From Rosistilla ulvae (GTDB taxonomy: Bacteria; Planctomycetota; Planctomycetia; Pirellulales; Pirellulaceae), in contig NZ_CP036261.1 in the NCBI RefSeq assembly GCF_007741475.1, positions 3,969,798-4,033,797 of the forward strand: a stretch of DNA of 64,000 nt, written 5' to 3'. The notes under the pieces are model-generated. The model made no database searches. It saw only the letters and a list, made by a program, of their open reading frames with translations, and had not been told where the DNA came from. The translations under genes were made by a program, and so were the position numbers. Position 1 is the first letter of the stretch. Each line of letters opens with the position of its first letter. Below, in pieces: positions 19,042 through 28,869 of this stretch.

Positions 19042-22000
19042 ATGGCACTCCACAACGAAATCGAATTCGAAAACGACATCTGCGACCACCTCGCGGGACA
19101 CGGCTGGCTGTACGCCAAAGAGGACGCTGCCGACTACGATCGCAAGCTCGCTCTCTTTCCCACCGATGTTTTGGCCTGGGTTCAGGAAACCGATCCCGAT
19201 GCTTGGGCCACGCTGACCAAGAACCACGGGGCCTCTGCCGAAGCCATTCTCCTGAAGCGGCTTCGCGACTCGCTCAACAAGAGCGGCACGTTGCACGTGA
19301 TTCGGAACGGGTTCGACGTGCTTGGGCTTCGCAAGCCGCTGCGGATGGCTCAGTTCAAGCCCGCTCTGGCGATGAACCCGGACATCATGAAGCGGTACGC
19401 CGCCAACCGACTGCGAGTCGTCCGGCAGGTGCGTGACTCGCTGCACAACAAGAACAACATTGACTTGGTGCTGTTCCTGAACGGGATTCCGGTCTCAACG
19501 GTCGAAATCAAGACGGACAACACCCAAAGCATCGACGACGCGGTCTACCAGTACAAGAAGGACCGTAACCCCCTGCCCAAAGGACAGTCTGCGGAACCGC
19601 TGCTGTCGTTTCCTTCGGGTGCCCTGGTGCATTTCGCCGTCAGCAGCAGCCGTGTGAAGATGACAACCAAGCTGGCAGGCTTCGGCACTCATTTTCTGCC
19701 GTTTGATTTGGGCGACCACGGAGCGTCTGGCAATCCGCTGAATCCCGATGGCTACCGCACCTCGTATCTCTGGGAACAGGTCTGGGATCGCGACGGCTGG
19801 CTGGAGATCCTCGGTCGCTACATGGTGGCTGAAAAGGACGAGAAGAAGCAGATCACCAAGCTGATCTTTCCTCGCTACCATCAACTCGATGCCACTCGCA
19901 AACTTCAGCAGGCTGTCTTGGCCGAAGGTGCCGGTGAGAAATACCTGATCCAGCATTCGGCAGGCTCCGGCAAAACCAATTCGATCGCGTGGTCCGCTCA
20001 CTTTCTGGCTGATCTGCACGATGCAAACGACAAGAAGGTCTTTGATACCGTGCTGGTGGTTTCGGACCGCCGAGTGATCGACGGACAGCTTCAGGACGCC
20101 ATTCGTGGGTTTGAAAGAACTGCGGGTGTGGTGGCGATTATCAAAGGCGACCAGGGGAGCAAGAGTGCCGAGTTGGCAGATGCTTTGTCGGGTGACAAGA
20201 AGATTGTCGTCTGCACGATCCAGACATTCCCGTTTGCGTTACAGGCCGTGCGTGAACTGGCCGCGACGCAGAACAAACGATTTGCGGTGATCGCGGATGA
20301 AGCCCACAGTTCGCAGACTGGCGAAGCGGCTTCGAAACTGAAGATGTTGCTGTCTGCCGAAGAACAACAGGAACTCGAAGACGGCGGAGCGATCAGCAGC
20401 GAAGACATTCTGGCCGAACAAATGGCCTCCCGTGCTGCTGATACGGGGATCACCTACGTCGCCTTCACCGCGACTCCGAAGGCGAAGACGCTGGAGCTAT
20501 TCGGTCGTCGCCCCGATCCTACACAGCCATCGACCGAAGACAATCTCCCCACTCCATTCCATGTCTATTCGATGCGGCAGGCGATCGAAGAAGGCTTCAT
20601 CCTGGACGTGCTGAAGAATTACACGACCTACAAGCTAGCTTTCAAACTAGCCAACGCGGGCAAGGAATTCGACGACACCGAAGTCGAACACAGCACCGCG
20701 GTGAAGGGGCTGATGAATTGGGTTCGGCTGCACCCCTACAACATCGCTCAGAAAGTCCAGATCGTCGTCGAGCACTTCCGCGAGACCGTTGCTCCGTTGC
20801 TCGAAGGTCGAGCCAAAGCGATGGTGGTGACCAGCAGCCGACTGGAAGCGGTTCGCTGGCAACTGGCGATCAACAAGTACATCAAGGAAAAAGGCTACCC
20901 ACTGCAAACTCTCGTTGCGTTCTCCGGCGAAGTGAATGACAAGAAATCGGGCCCAGAACCATTCAAGGAAACCAGCACACAACTAAATTCGGACCTGAAG
21001 GGTCGCAACATCGCTGAGGCCTTCAAGGATGACCAATTCCAAATTCTGTTGGTCGCCAACAAATTTCAGACCGGATTCGATCAGCCGCTGCTGTGCGGCA
21101 TGTACGTCGATAAGCGACTGGCCGGGATTCAGGCCGTGCAGACTCTGTCCCGGCTCAACCGGTGTTATCCCGGCAAGGACGATACCTACGTGCTCGACTT
21201 CGTGAATGAACCGGGGGAAGTCCTCGATGCGTTCAAAACGTATTTCACGACCGCACAGCTTTCGGACGCCACCGACCCCAACATCATCCTCGACCTTCGG
21301 ACGAAGCTGGATGCGTTAGGTTTCTACGACGAATACGAAATCGACCGCGTCGTCAACGTGGTGCTCGATCCGAACGCGAAACAGAAACAACTGGAAGCGG
21401 CGATCACGCCGGTTGCCGGTCGATTGCTGAAGAGGTTCTCTGCGGCCAAGTCGGCTCATGCGGAAGCGGTCGAACATAAGGACGAGAAAGCGATTCAGGC
21501 CGCCAAGGATACGATGGATGCACTGATTCTGTTTCGTGGCGACGTGTTGACGTATCTGAGAGCGTACACGTTTCTGTCGCAGATCTTTGACTACGGCAAC
21601 ACGGACTTCGAAAAGCGGGCCATCTTCTTCAAACAGCTGGTCCGGCTATTGAAGTTTGGTCGCGAACGAGAGGGCGTCGATTTGTCGGAAGTGACACTCA
21701 CTCATCACAAACTTAGCAATCGCGGCAAGCGGAATCTCGGACTGTCCGACAAAGATGCCCCCAAGCTGAACCCGCTGACCGAAATCGGCAGCGGTGCGAT
21801 CCGTGAAAAACAAAAGGCCTATCTGACCGAGATCATTTCCAAACTGAATGAGATCTACGGAACGGACACGACCGACGGCGACCAGTTGTCTCACGCGACG
21901 ACACTCAACGAGAAGGTCCTAGAATCGACGGTCCTTCAGCAACAGGCTGCCAACAATTCAAAAGAGCAGTTCGCGAACTCGCCAGATCTGACCAACGAGA

Positions 22001-22152
22001 TCATGAATGCGATCATCGACGCGATGGACGTGCAGGTCGACCTGAGCAGCAAAGCATTGAACTCAGCCGAAATCCGCGAAAGCCTGAAAGGGCTGATGCT
22101 GAATCAGTTGGGGCTGTATGAAAAACTCAAATCCCGAGCGATAGGAGCGTGA
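19042..22152 (+). CDS. hsdR: Type I restriction enzyme, R subunit
   Basis: 1036 residues. The N-terminal HSDR_N nuclease has NIDLVLFLNGIPVSTVEIKT (about 136-155), the PD-(D/E)XK core. SF2 translocase motifs follow: Walker A QHSAGSGKTNSIAW (about 303), DEAH in VIADEAHSSQTG (about 418), motif III YVAFTATPK (about 470) and motif VI VQTLSRLNRCYPGK. A helical C-terminal tail binds the methyltransferase. It uses ATP to translocate DNA and cuts unmodified DNA at a distance. Length is normal and no lesion is seen. Confidence 0.95.
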   Translation: MALHNEIEFENDICDHLAGHGWLYAKEDAADYDRKLALFPTDVLAWVQETDPDAWATLTKNHGASAEAILLKRLRDSLNKSGTLHVIRNGFDVLGLRKPLRMAQFKPALAMNPDIMKRYAANRLRVVRQVRDSLHNKNNIDLVLFLNGIPVSTVEIKTDNTQSIDDAVYQYKKDRNPLPKGQSAEPLLSFPSGALVHFAVSSSRVKMTTKLAGFGTHFLPFDLGDHGASGNPLNPDGYRTSYLWEQVWDRDGWLEILGRYMVAEKDEKKQITKLIFPRYHQLDATRKLQQAVLAEGAGEKYLIQHSAGSGKTNSIAWSAHFLADLHDANDKKVFDTVLVVSDRRVIDGQLQDAIRGFERTAGVVAIIKGDQGSKSAELADALSGDKKIVVCTIQTFPFALQAVRELAATQNKRFAVIADEAHSSQTGEAASKLKMLLSAEEQQELEDGGAISSEDILAEQMASRAADTGITYVAFTATPKAKTLELFGRRPDPTQPSTEDNLPTPFHVYSMRQAIEEGFILDVLKNYTTYKLAFKLANAGKEFDDTEVEHSTAVKGLMNWVRLHPYNIAQKVQIVVEHFRETVAPLLEGRAKAMVVTSSRLEAVRWQLAINKYIKEKGYPLQTLVAFSGEVNDKKSGPEPFKETSTQLNSDLKGRNIAEAFKDDQFQILLVANKFQTGFDQPLLCGMYVDKRLAGIQAVQTLSRLNRCYPGKDDTYVLDFVNEPGEVLDAFKTYFTTAQLSDATDPNIILDLRTKLDALGFYDEYEIDRVVNVVLDPNAKQKQLEAAITPVAGRLLKRFSAAKSAHAEAVEHKDEKAIQAAKDTMDALILFRGDVLTYLRAYTFLSQIFDYGNTDFEKRAIFFKQLVRLLKFGREREGVDLSEVTLTHHKLSNRGKRNLGLSDKDAPKLNPLTEIGSGAIREKQKAYLTEIISKLNEIYGTDTTDGDQLSHATTLNEKVLESTVLQQQAANNSKEQFANSPDLTNEIMNAIIDAMDVQVDLSSKALNSAEIRESLKGLMLNQLGLYEKLKSRAIGA

Positions 22153-22153
22153 T

Positions 22154-24256
22154 TTGAAGCTAGGCAAGCATTCCAATTTGCCGTCTCAAGCCCAATCGAA
22201 CCGACGAATCGTTCAGGGTTCGTATCGAAAAGCTCTTGTGATTCAACGAGACAACGAAGCGTTAGATGACTCAATAATAGAGAACATGGAACTCATGACA
22301 CGTTACCTGACCAAATCTCGATTCATCCTTGGCCACGGATGCCCAACCAAGCTCTTCTACACGAAGAAACCTGAGTATGCCAACTCACGAGAGGCGGATG
22401 AGTTTCTTCAGAGCCTCGCGGAAGGCGGGATGATTGTCGGTGAACTCGCAAAGCTCTATTTCCCGGGCGGCCATGACGTTTCAACCTTGAATTATGACAC
22501 GGCACTGGAGGAAACCAGCCAACTTCTTCTTCAGAACGATGTCGTGATCTTTGAGGCCGCAGTCGCTTACGAGAATCTGTTCTGCCGAATCGACGTATTG
22601 GTTAAGAAAGGAAACGAGCTCCAGCTGATCGAAGTAAAGGCCAAGTCGATCGATGGAAATGACAGTGATCCGTTTCGGGGCACCCGAGGTGGCGTCCTCT
22701 CTGACTGGAAGAAATACTTGCTCGACGTCGCTTTTCAGCGTCTCATCTTCCAGCAGGCGTTCCCCACGTTTACTGTTTCATCGTGGTTGATGTGCGTTGA
22801 TAAAACCGAGGAATGCACCGTCGATGGTTTGCACCGACTGTTCAAAATCGAAAGCGATGGCTCGCGAACTTCCTGCGTATTCGTTGGCGATGACCCTGCG
22901 GGCTCGATTTGCCGCGAAATCCTGAAGCGACGAAGGGTCGACGGACACATTGACGAATTGTGCAGCGACGACTTCGGCGGTCGTGACTTTGAACAGTACG
23001 TCCGTTGGCTCGCGGATAACTACTCACGTGACACGAAAGTCACTCCAGAAATTGGAGTTCACTGCCGCGATTGCGAATTTCGCTGCACACAGCAGCAATC
23101 CGACAACGACCGACAAGACGGTTTCCGGGAATGCTGGTCAGAAGTACTCGGCTGGTCAGACGCTGACTTTGACCGCCCGACGGTCTTTGACCTTAACAAT
23201 TTTCGGCGAGCTCAGGAATTCATCGATCAACGTCGCATCGCACTCGAGGATCTGACCGAAGACGATCTCGATTTCGAGACAGACGCGAAACCCGGATTGC
23301 ACCCAAAAGAGATGCAGCGGGTTCGACTGAATTCTCTTAAGTCGAGCAGCAGCAATGCCTTTGTCGACACTGAAGGGCTAGCGGAAGTAAGCAGAACCTG
23401 GAGATTCCCACTGCATTTCATCGACTTCGAGACGGCGGCCCCGGCCGTCCCGCTCCACCGGGGCTTGCGGCCTTACCAGAGCCTAGCGTTTCAATTTTCG
23501 CACCATACGCTTGGCGAAGACGGAAGCGTTTCCCATACCGGCCAATACCTGAATTCCGAACTCGGAGCATTTCCCAACTTCGATTTCCTTCGGAATCTAA
23601 AGTCTTCGTTGGATGGGGATAACGGAACGATTTTCCGATATGCCGCTCACGAGAATACGATTCTCAATCACATCGTTGAGCAATTAGACGAGTTCGGTCG
23701 CCACGAAAGTGATTATGAAGAGCTGCGGAACTTCGCCTGTTCGGTCTCCCGACCAACCCGGTCTCATCCGAATCCATGGACGGTAGGCGATCGAGATATG
23801 GTCGACCTGAGAGAGCTTGTCGCTCGCCACTATTACCACCCGAGAATGAGGGGATCCCAGTCGATCAAGTACGTTCTGCCCGCTGTTTTAACCGACTCCG
23901 CGTTCCTTCAAGAAAAGTACTCGTATCCAATTTACGGATATGAGGTTGATTCCCGTTCCAGCCAGAACTTCTCCAGGCAGACATGGATTCAATTTAGAGA
24001 GGATACCGTCATCGATCCCTATGAGCTGCTTCCTGCGGTCTTCGATGATATTGACAGAGAGACATGGAACGAATTTTGGACTGACGAAGACATTCGTGGC
24101 GGCGGAGCTGCAATGGCTGCCTACCTCCGCCTGCAGCAAGAGACGCTTCCGCAGGGATATCGAAAAAAGGTTGAGCAGGGCTTACTCAAGTACTGCGAAC
24201 TGGACACGCTTGCGATGGTTATGATTGTCGAATCGTGGCGGAACCATCCACGCTGA
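22154..24256 (+). CDS. DUF2779 protein with Cas4/RecB-like and exonuclease-like parts
   Basis: 700 residues. The TTG start at 22154 follows an AGGAG site and begins one base after the hsdR stop; ATGs at 22286 and 22295 are alternatives. The N-terminal half has KSRFILGHGCPTKLFYTKK and the RecB-type core CRIDVLVKKGNELQLIEVKA (about 143-162), with Cys near CRDCEFRC (about 303-310) that could hold a Fe-S cluster as in Cas4/AddB. The C-terminal half begins FIDFETAAPAVP (about 422) and carries KYVLPAV and CELDTLAM, resembling DEDD 3-5 exonuclease/DUF2779 regions. It is likely an accessory nuclease of the island. Confidence 0.75.
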   Translation: MKLGKHSNLPSQAQSNRRIVQGSYRKALVIQRDNEALDDSIIENMELMTRYLTKSRFILGHGCPTKLFYTKKPEYANSREADEFLQSLAEGGMIVGELAKLYFPGGHDVSTLNYDTALEETSQLLLQNDVVIFEAAVAYENLFCRIDVLVKKGNELQLIEVKAKSIDGNDSDPFRGTRGGVLSDWKKYLLDVAFQRLIFQQAFPTFTVSSWLMCVDKTEECTVDGLHRLFKIESDGSRTSCVFVGDDPAGSICREILKRRRVDGHIDELCSDDFGGRDFEQYVRWLADNYSRDTKVTPEIGVHCRDCEFRCTQQQSDNDRQDGFRECWSEVLGWSDADFDRPTVFDLNNFRRAQEFIDQRRIALEDLTEDDLDFETDAKPGLHPKEMQRVRLNSLKSSSSNAFVDTEGLAEVSRTWRFPLHFIDFETAAPAVPLHRGLRPYQSLAFQFSHHTLGEDGSVSHTGQYLNSELGAFPNFDFLRNLKSSLDGDNGTIFRYAAHENTILNHIVEQLDEFGRHESDYEELRNFACSVSRPTRSHPNPWTVGDRDMVDLRELVARHYYHPRMRGSQSIKYVLPAVLTDSAFLQEKYSYPIYGYEVDSRSSQNFSRQTWIQFREDTVIDPYELLPAVFDDIDRETWNEFWTDEDIRGGGAAMAAYLRLQQETLPQGYRKKVEQGLLKYCELDTLAMVMIVESWRNHPR

Positions 24257-24393
24257 AGTGTTGCCTTGTGGAGTTAGTGAGATCGGTCTGGCCCGCAACG
24301 ATCGTCATTTCGTCAAAGGGAAGGTCGGAGCAGGCAAAGTAGCAACCACTGAGTAACACTGAGAAAATTGCGATTTGATTGAGAGAACGAGCC

Positions 24394-25020
24394 ATGAAAC
24401 CCGAAGAGCCTTCCAGTCCACCATCCCAGCCCCGGTCGGAACTGGCGACGCGTTCCAGCATGATCTTCGACTTGAAGGAGGTCTCGGAGGAGCGGTGGAA
24501 TAGCTTCGTGCTGGTCTACACGCCGCTACTGAAGTTCTGGATCCGCAAAAAGAATATTCCGTCAGCGGCAGAGGACGACATCCTGCAGGAAAGCTTTTAC
24601 GAGATCTGCAGGAGCATCGGGAATTTCGAGCGTGATGCCGCCAAAGGCAAGTTCCGTGGCTGGCTTCGCACCATCGTTCAGCGACGGGTTGCGGATTACT
24701 TCCGATCACGGCCAGAGGATCAGGGCGTTCCCCAGGAAGTGCTCAACCAAGTCGTTTCTCAAGATCAAAAGGACGCCGACGAAATCGAAGGCGAACAGCA
24801 AGCACTCGAAGAAGTGAAAGCCCGGGCGTTGGAGTTGGTTCGGCAATCGACCGCCGAAAAGACCTGGCAGATGTTCTGGCTGACCACCGTCGAGGAAGTC
24901 CCGACATCCGAGATTGCCAAACAGTTCGATGTAACGACCGCTGCGGTGCGGGTTGCCAAACAGCGTGTACTGAAGCGGCTTCGAGACTTGATGATCGATG
25001 AAACCAGCGAAGATTTATAA
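24394..25020 (+). CDS. ECF-type RNA polymerase sigma factor
   Basis: 208 residues from ATG 24394. Region 2 is clear (LLKFWIRKKNIPSAAEDDIL, then QESFYEICRSIGNF), with GKFRGWLRTIVQRRVADYFR as the -10 recognition helix. Region 4 is an HTH (TSEIAKQFDVTTAAVRVAKQ, then RVLKRLRDLM). This is the planctomycete ECF class usually next to a Ser/Thr kinase, here the gene 85 bases downstream, which carries an anti-sigma-like Zn motif. The kinase is therefore the likely regulator. Confidence 0.9.
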   Translation: MKPEEPSSPPSQPRSELATRSSMIFDLKEVSEERWNSFVLVYTPLLKFWIRKKNIPSAAEDDILQESFYEICRSIGNFERDAAKGKFRGWLRTIVQRRVADYFRSRPEDQGVPQEVLNQVVSQDQKDADEIEGEQQALEEVKARALELVRQSTAEKTWQMFWLTTVEEVPTSEIAKQFDVTTAAVRVAKQRVLKRLRDLMIDETSEDL

Positions 25021-25030
25021 TGCGGATGTT

Positions 25031-25076
25031 CGGTGTTACGCCCTTCCGATATTCATCCGAAGGAGCATGCCCGGAC
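25031..25076 (+). repeat. Dispersed GTGTTACGC repeat, copy C
   Basis: CGGTGTTACGC followed by CCTTCCGATATTCATCCGAA occupies the short gap between the sigma factor and kinase genes. The GATATTCATCC word is shared with the minus-strand copy near 14.4 kb. Its presence inside an apparent operon is odd. Confidence 0.5.
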
Positions 25077-25104
25077 TCAAAACGAATCATTTGGTACAGC
25101 AATC

Positions 25105-27654
25105 ATGGCCGAAATCGCAAGTTGCCCAACGCAAGAGGAGCTCATCCGCCTGACCCACGGCAACTTACCGGGGGAGCGGCTGGAATCCGTCTGCGATCAT
25201 GTCGAAATATGCGGGAAGTGCCAGGATTCGCTCTCTAAAATCGAAGATCCGCCTGACGCATTCGCGAAACAATTGGTTGGGGTCAGTCCTGATGATCTGG
25301 AAAAAGCCCGAACCGCGATTGAAGCGGAAACTCTCAAGGAGACGGCAAACTCCGTGTTGGGGTTTTTCGCACCGGTGCTGGAGTCCAAAGACCGGCGACT
25401 CACGCTGACCGTGCCTTGCCAACTGGGACAGTACGAGGTCCTGCGGCTGATTGCTTATGGCGGTATGGGAGAGGTTTACGAGGGTCGGCATGTGCGGCTG
25501 AAACGCCCCGTCGCCGTGAAAGTGATTCGAGGGTACCGGCAGGACGATCCCGTTTCACACGAACACTTCCTCCGGGAAATGGAGACCGCCGGTCAGCTGG
25601 AACACCCCAACCTGGTCCGGGCCTACGACGCTTGGGAACATGATGGATACCTGTTCCTGGCTCAGGAGTTGCTTGACGGAGAATCCCTCCAGCAGCTCGC
25701 CAGCAAGGGACAGATCAAGACGCCCAGCGAGATCGCTGACGCAGTACTCGGCACTTGCCGTGCCCTGGAGCAACTGCACGGCAAAGGATTTATCCATCGG
25801 GATGTCAAACCTGCGAACATCATGCGGCTGACCGATGGCACGATCAAACTGATCGACTACGGTCTGGCCGTGGCCGCCGACTCCGGCAAATCAGCGAGTC
25901 GAGTCGGGGGCGGAACGGTCGGCTATATGTCACCCGAACAGGCCTACGGGGCAGGCACCGTCGACAATCGTTCTGATATTTACTCTGTGGGCCGTGTGCT
26001 GAAGTATTTACTCAGTAAGCTGCCGGAAGTGTTCGCAGAAGCGAAGCAAGCCGAGCTTGTTCAGAAGCTCACCGCACTCGCCGAACGATTGACTCAGCGA
26101 GAGCCGACCGCTCGCCTACAAAGCGTCTACGCGGTCATCGTTCAGCTCGAGCAGTTGCAGGAGTCGATCGAACCATTGGAACCGGCAACCGACAAACGAG
26201 CACCGCCAGACCCACCGAAGCCTTCACCAGTTGTCGAACGCCCGAGAAAGAAAACAGCGAATCCACGCGAGCCGTCGTCGGCTCCAACAACTGAAGCAAG
26301 AACCCAGGCACAGCCGAAGCGTCGCGGCGTCGGGTGGCCGATCATCGCTGTCTTGCTGGTCGGAGTCGCGGGATTTGGTGCGTTTCAAATCACCTTCAAA
26401 ACCGACCAACAGGCGACGGTTCGGGTCGAGAACCATCAACCCGGCGACATCATTCAAATCACCAGTGAAGACGGGAAGGTTCGGTCTGTTGAGCTTGGCG
26501 ATCAGCCAAAGTTTGTCGTTGATCGGGGGACCTATGAACTGTCACTCGAAGGCCCCGATAATCGGCAACTAAATCCGACCAGCATCACAGTCACGGGCCG
26601 AGATCAACTGACTGTTCGGATCGAAGATCGCTCAGGGGGAAATAAGGGCTTCGAGCCCATTGGCGTTGCGGGCGTTGCCAAGCAACCGCTCAGGCCGAAA
26701 GAGATGGAGATCCCCTCCGATCCAGGAACCAGACCAACTGAAGCTGGAAGCACGGCCCCGATGTCCGGCAAGATGGCCAATGCTGCACCGGCAATGATGA
26801 CCCCCGCCGATTCCAAGACGCTTTCGGCACCATTCTCCGCGACCGACATTCGCACGAGCCGCCAGGCGTGGAGTGAGTCTTTGGGGCTGGCTGAAACTCT
26901 CACCGTTGTAACAGGCCAAAATCCGGATTTTGAACTGGAGTTTGTTTTGATACCGCCGGGTACCTTTGAGATGGGCATGCCAGCATCGCTGTCTCTGATG
27001 GCTGGCAACAAGCCGGAATGGGCTGAGTCCAGTCGACCTGCTCATCGGGTCACGATCGCTCAGCCATTCTATCTCAGTCGCTACGAAGTGACGCAGCAGC
27101 AGTTTCGTGATGTCATGGGAGGCGGACTGACACCGGTCACGGGCGATGGAACCACATTCCCGGCCACGCAGATTCCCTGGAAAGCTTGCGTTGATTTCTG
27201 CAATCGGTTGACCCAGTCCGGTACGAACATTCCGACGGGCGGTAAACTGCGTCTGCCAACCGAAGCCGAATGGGAGTACGCCTGCCGAGCTGGAACGACG
27301 TCTCGTTTCTGGAGCGGTGACCAGATTGAACCGAGCCAGGCCAGCTTGAGGATCAGTGGTCGCAAATTGACGCTGGAGCCCGTTGATGCATTCGCACCAA
27401 ATCCATTTGGGCTCCACAACACGCACGGAAACGTCTCCGAGTGGTGTTCCGACTGGTTCTCGCCTGATTACTACGCATTTTCTGGCAACAATGACCCCAA
27501 AGGACCTGCCGAAGGCTCACGCAAGGTCATCCGTGGCGGCGGCTATTCCAATCCTCCGTTCTCTGCGACGTCTTACTGGCGACAGAGCCATGAGCCCGAC
27601 ACTCGCAGCGGCAACATCGGTTTGCGGCCCGTGATCGAGCTACCTGCTCGGTAG
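25105..27654 (+). CDS. Membrane Ser/Thr kinase with FGE-sulfatase-type C-terminus
   Basis: 849 residues from ATG 25105. The N-terminus has an anti-sigma-like zinc motif CDHVEICGKC (about 30-39). The Hanks kinase domain (about 108-360) shows IAYGGMGEVYEG, the VAIK-type Lys in VAVKVIRG, HRDVKPANI and a functional DYG in IDYGLAV. A proline-rich linker leads to a single TM helix (WPIIAVLLVGVAGFGAFQI, about 411-430). The extracytoplasmic part ends in a formylglycine-generating-enzyme-like domain (FEMGMPASLSLM, RLPTEAEWEYACRAG, HGNVSEWCSDW, VIRGGGY). FGE folds on kinases often serve as ligand-binding modules. It probably senses an external signal and controls the adjacent ECF factor. Confidence 0.88.
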   Translation: MAEIASCPTQEELIRLTHGNLPGERLESVCDHVEICGKCQDSLSKIEDPPDAFAKQLVGVSPDDLEKARTAIEAETLKETANSVLGFFAPVLESKDRRLTLTVPCQLGQYEVLRLIAYGGMGEVYEGRHVRLKRPVAVKVIRGYRQDDPVSHEHFLREMETAGQLEHPNLVRAYDAWEHDGYLFLAQELLDGESLQQLASKGQIKTPSEIADAVLGTCRALEQLHGKGFIHRDVKPANIMRLTDGTIKLIDYGLAVAADSGKSASRVGGGTVGYMSPEQAYGAGTVDNRSDIYSVGRVLKYLLSKLPEVFAEAKQAELVQKLTALAERLTQREPTARLQSVYAVIVQLEQLQESIEPLEPATDKRAPPDPPKPSPVVERPRKKTANPREPSSAPTTEARTQAQPKRRGVGWPIIAVLLVGVAGFGAFQITFKTDQQATVRVENHQPGDIIQITSEDGKVRSVELGDQPKFVVDRGTYELSLEGPDNRQLNPTSITVTGRDQLTVRIEDRSGGNKGFEPIGVAGVAKQPLRPKEMEIPSDPGTRPTEAGSTAPMSGKMANAAPAMMTPADSKTLSAPFSATDIRTSRQAWSESLGLAETLTVVTGQNPDFELEFVLIPPGTFEMGMPASLSLMAGNKPEWAESSRPAHRVTIAQPFYLSRYEVTQQQFRDVMGGGLTPVTGDGTTFPATQIPWKACVDFCNRLTQSGTNIPTGGKLRLPTEAEWEYACRAGTTSRFWSGDQIEPSQASLRISGRKLTLEPVDAFAPNPFGLHNTHGNVSEWCSDWFSPDYYAFSGNNDPKGPAEGSRKVIRGGGYSNPPFSATSYWRQSHEPDTRSGNIGLRPVIELPAR

Positions 27655-27714
27655 CCCACGCGAAATCGAAAAGCCGCGATGTTCCGGCGTTTCTGGGATT
27701 TCGGGATTTCTTGC

Positions 27715-27893
27715 GGCATCCGTGTTACGCCCCCGCGATAGGTATGGGGGCGAAGCGAGACGGCTCCCTGCGGCACAAGTCCCAGTTGCGTGCTGGGTGT
27801 GTCGGATGTGCTGGGGGCTGCATGGAACCACAAAACATCAGCTTGCTCGCTTCGGTGTTACGCCGTTCCGATATGGATGGGTGTAAAGCGAAA
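27715..27893 (+). repeat. Dispersed GTGTTACGC repeats, copies E and D
   Basis: CGTGTTACGC with CGATAGGTATGGGGGCGAAGC starts at 27721. After GGCACAAGTCCCAGT and GTGCTGGGTGTGTCGG (27772-27805) a second unit starts at 27854 (GGTGTTACGC, then CGATATGGATGGGTGTAAAG). The whole 27772-27893 block matches 34683-34800. Confidence 0.7.
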
Positions 27894-27937
27894 AAAAACG
27901 CTTCTTCATTACCCGCATTCAGCAGAAAAAACTGAAC

Positions 27938-28717
27938 ATGAAATTGTCAAAACGGGGCTTTGCCAAGAGTGATTCAAGAAAGTGTTTTGAAACAGTGCCC
28001 CACGGCTGTCGTTCGGGAAGCACCGCGATAGTGATAATGTTTTCGATGTTGTTCGGTGTTGTCTTCATGTATAGCGTGTGCAAATACGAACGGGCAAAAG
28101 CTGTTGCCAGAGCGGAAGAAAAGCTTTCCAGAACCGCTGAGGAACTTTTTGCTGCTCCGATTCAACTGGATTCAACGAGCCGTGAACGAACTCACATCGC
28201 ACTTGATGTGTGTCTCGGCAACCACCTGGTAAGAGCGGTCGCCAGTGGGAATCCTGCTGTTCAGAAGGAGCAAAACGCAAAGCTTCAGTCATTTCTAGAA
28301 AAGAATGTGATTGGGGAAGTAGTTGTTTGGGAATTTGAGGTTGCTGAACTTGGTAGCAAGGATATATCAACGGGTTTCTTGTCCTCCAAGAAGGTCGACT
28401 ACATCAGAGTGTTCGTTCCTGAACTCTACAACACCTACGGCTCTGAGGGACAGGTATTTGATTTCATTTGCGGTGACGATATTCCTGATTCCGTTTTCAA
28501 GCAGATTCGAATGGGTGATAAAGTCCTTGTTCGATCTGAAATCGTCGAAGCCCATTACGGAAAGTCTTCCAAGTCTTATGTCGCTTTCAGTGCACCATTC
28601 GGGACAGACAAAAACGATCTCTCTCAGAATGGGCTCGCGGTTCTCAGTGCACTCGAGTCCGAGTTTGACGTCAGACAGGAAAGGAAGTTTGATTCTTTTC
28701 GACTATATTCCTTGTAA
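27938..28717 (+). CDS. Membrane-anchored hypothetical protein
   Basis: 259 residues with one N-terminal TM helix (STAIVIMFSMLFGVVFMYSV, about 28-47) preceded by a basic cytoplasmic stretch, so a type II topology is likely. A short helical stalk (ERAKAVARAEEKLSRTAEEL) leads to a mixed alpha/beta domain with DKVLVRSEIVEAHYG and SYVAFSAPFG near the end. I do not recognise the family. It lies between dispersed repeats and the ankyrin-containing membrane protein and is co-directional with it, so the two may work together at the membrane. Confidence 0.6.
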   Translation: MKLSKRGFAKSDSRKCFETVPHGCRSGSTAIVIMFSMLFGVVFMYSVCKYERAKAVARAEEKLSRTAEELFAAPIQLDSTSRERTHIALDVCLGNHLVRAVASGNPAVQKEQNAKLQSFLEKNVIGEVVVWEFEVAELGSKDISTGFLSSKKVDYIRVFVPELYNTYGSEGQVFDFICGDDIPDSVFKQIRMGDKVLVRSEIVEAHYGKSSKSYVAFSAPFGTDKNDLSQNGLAVLSALESEFDVRQERKFDSFRLYSL

Positions 28718-28869
28718 GATTACACTCGGGAACTTTGTTAAACCGTTGGAAATAGTCCATCAAAATGGCGGCGTGAGCATGCTACACTAAGTAGCCCCGT
28801 TTGTATGGAAAAGTCTGGTACACATCGTCGATTCATAAGTGCACAATTCGCATCAGCAGGCAAATAGAC

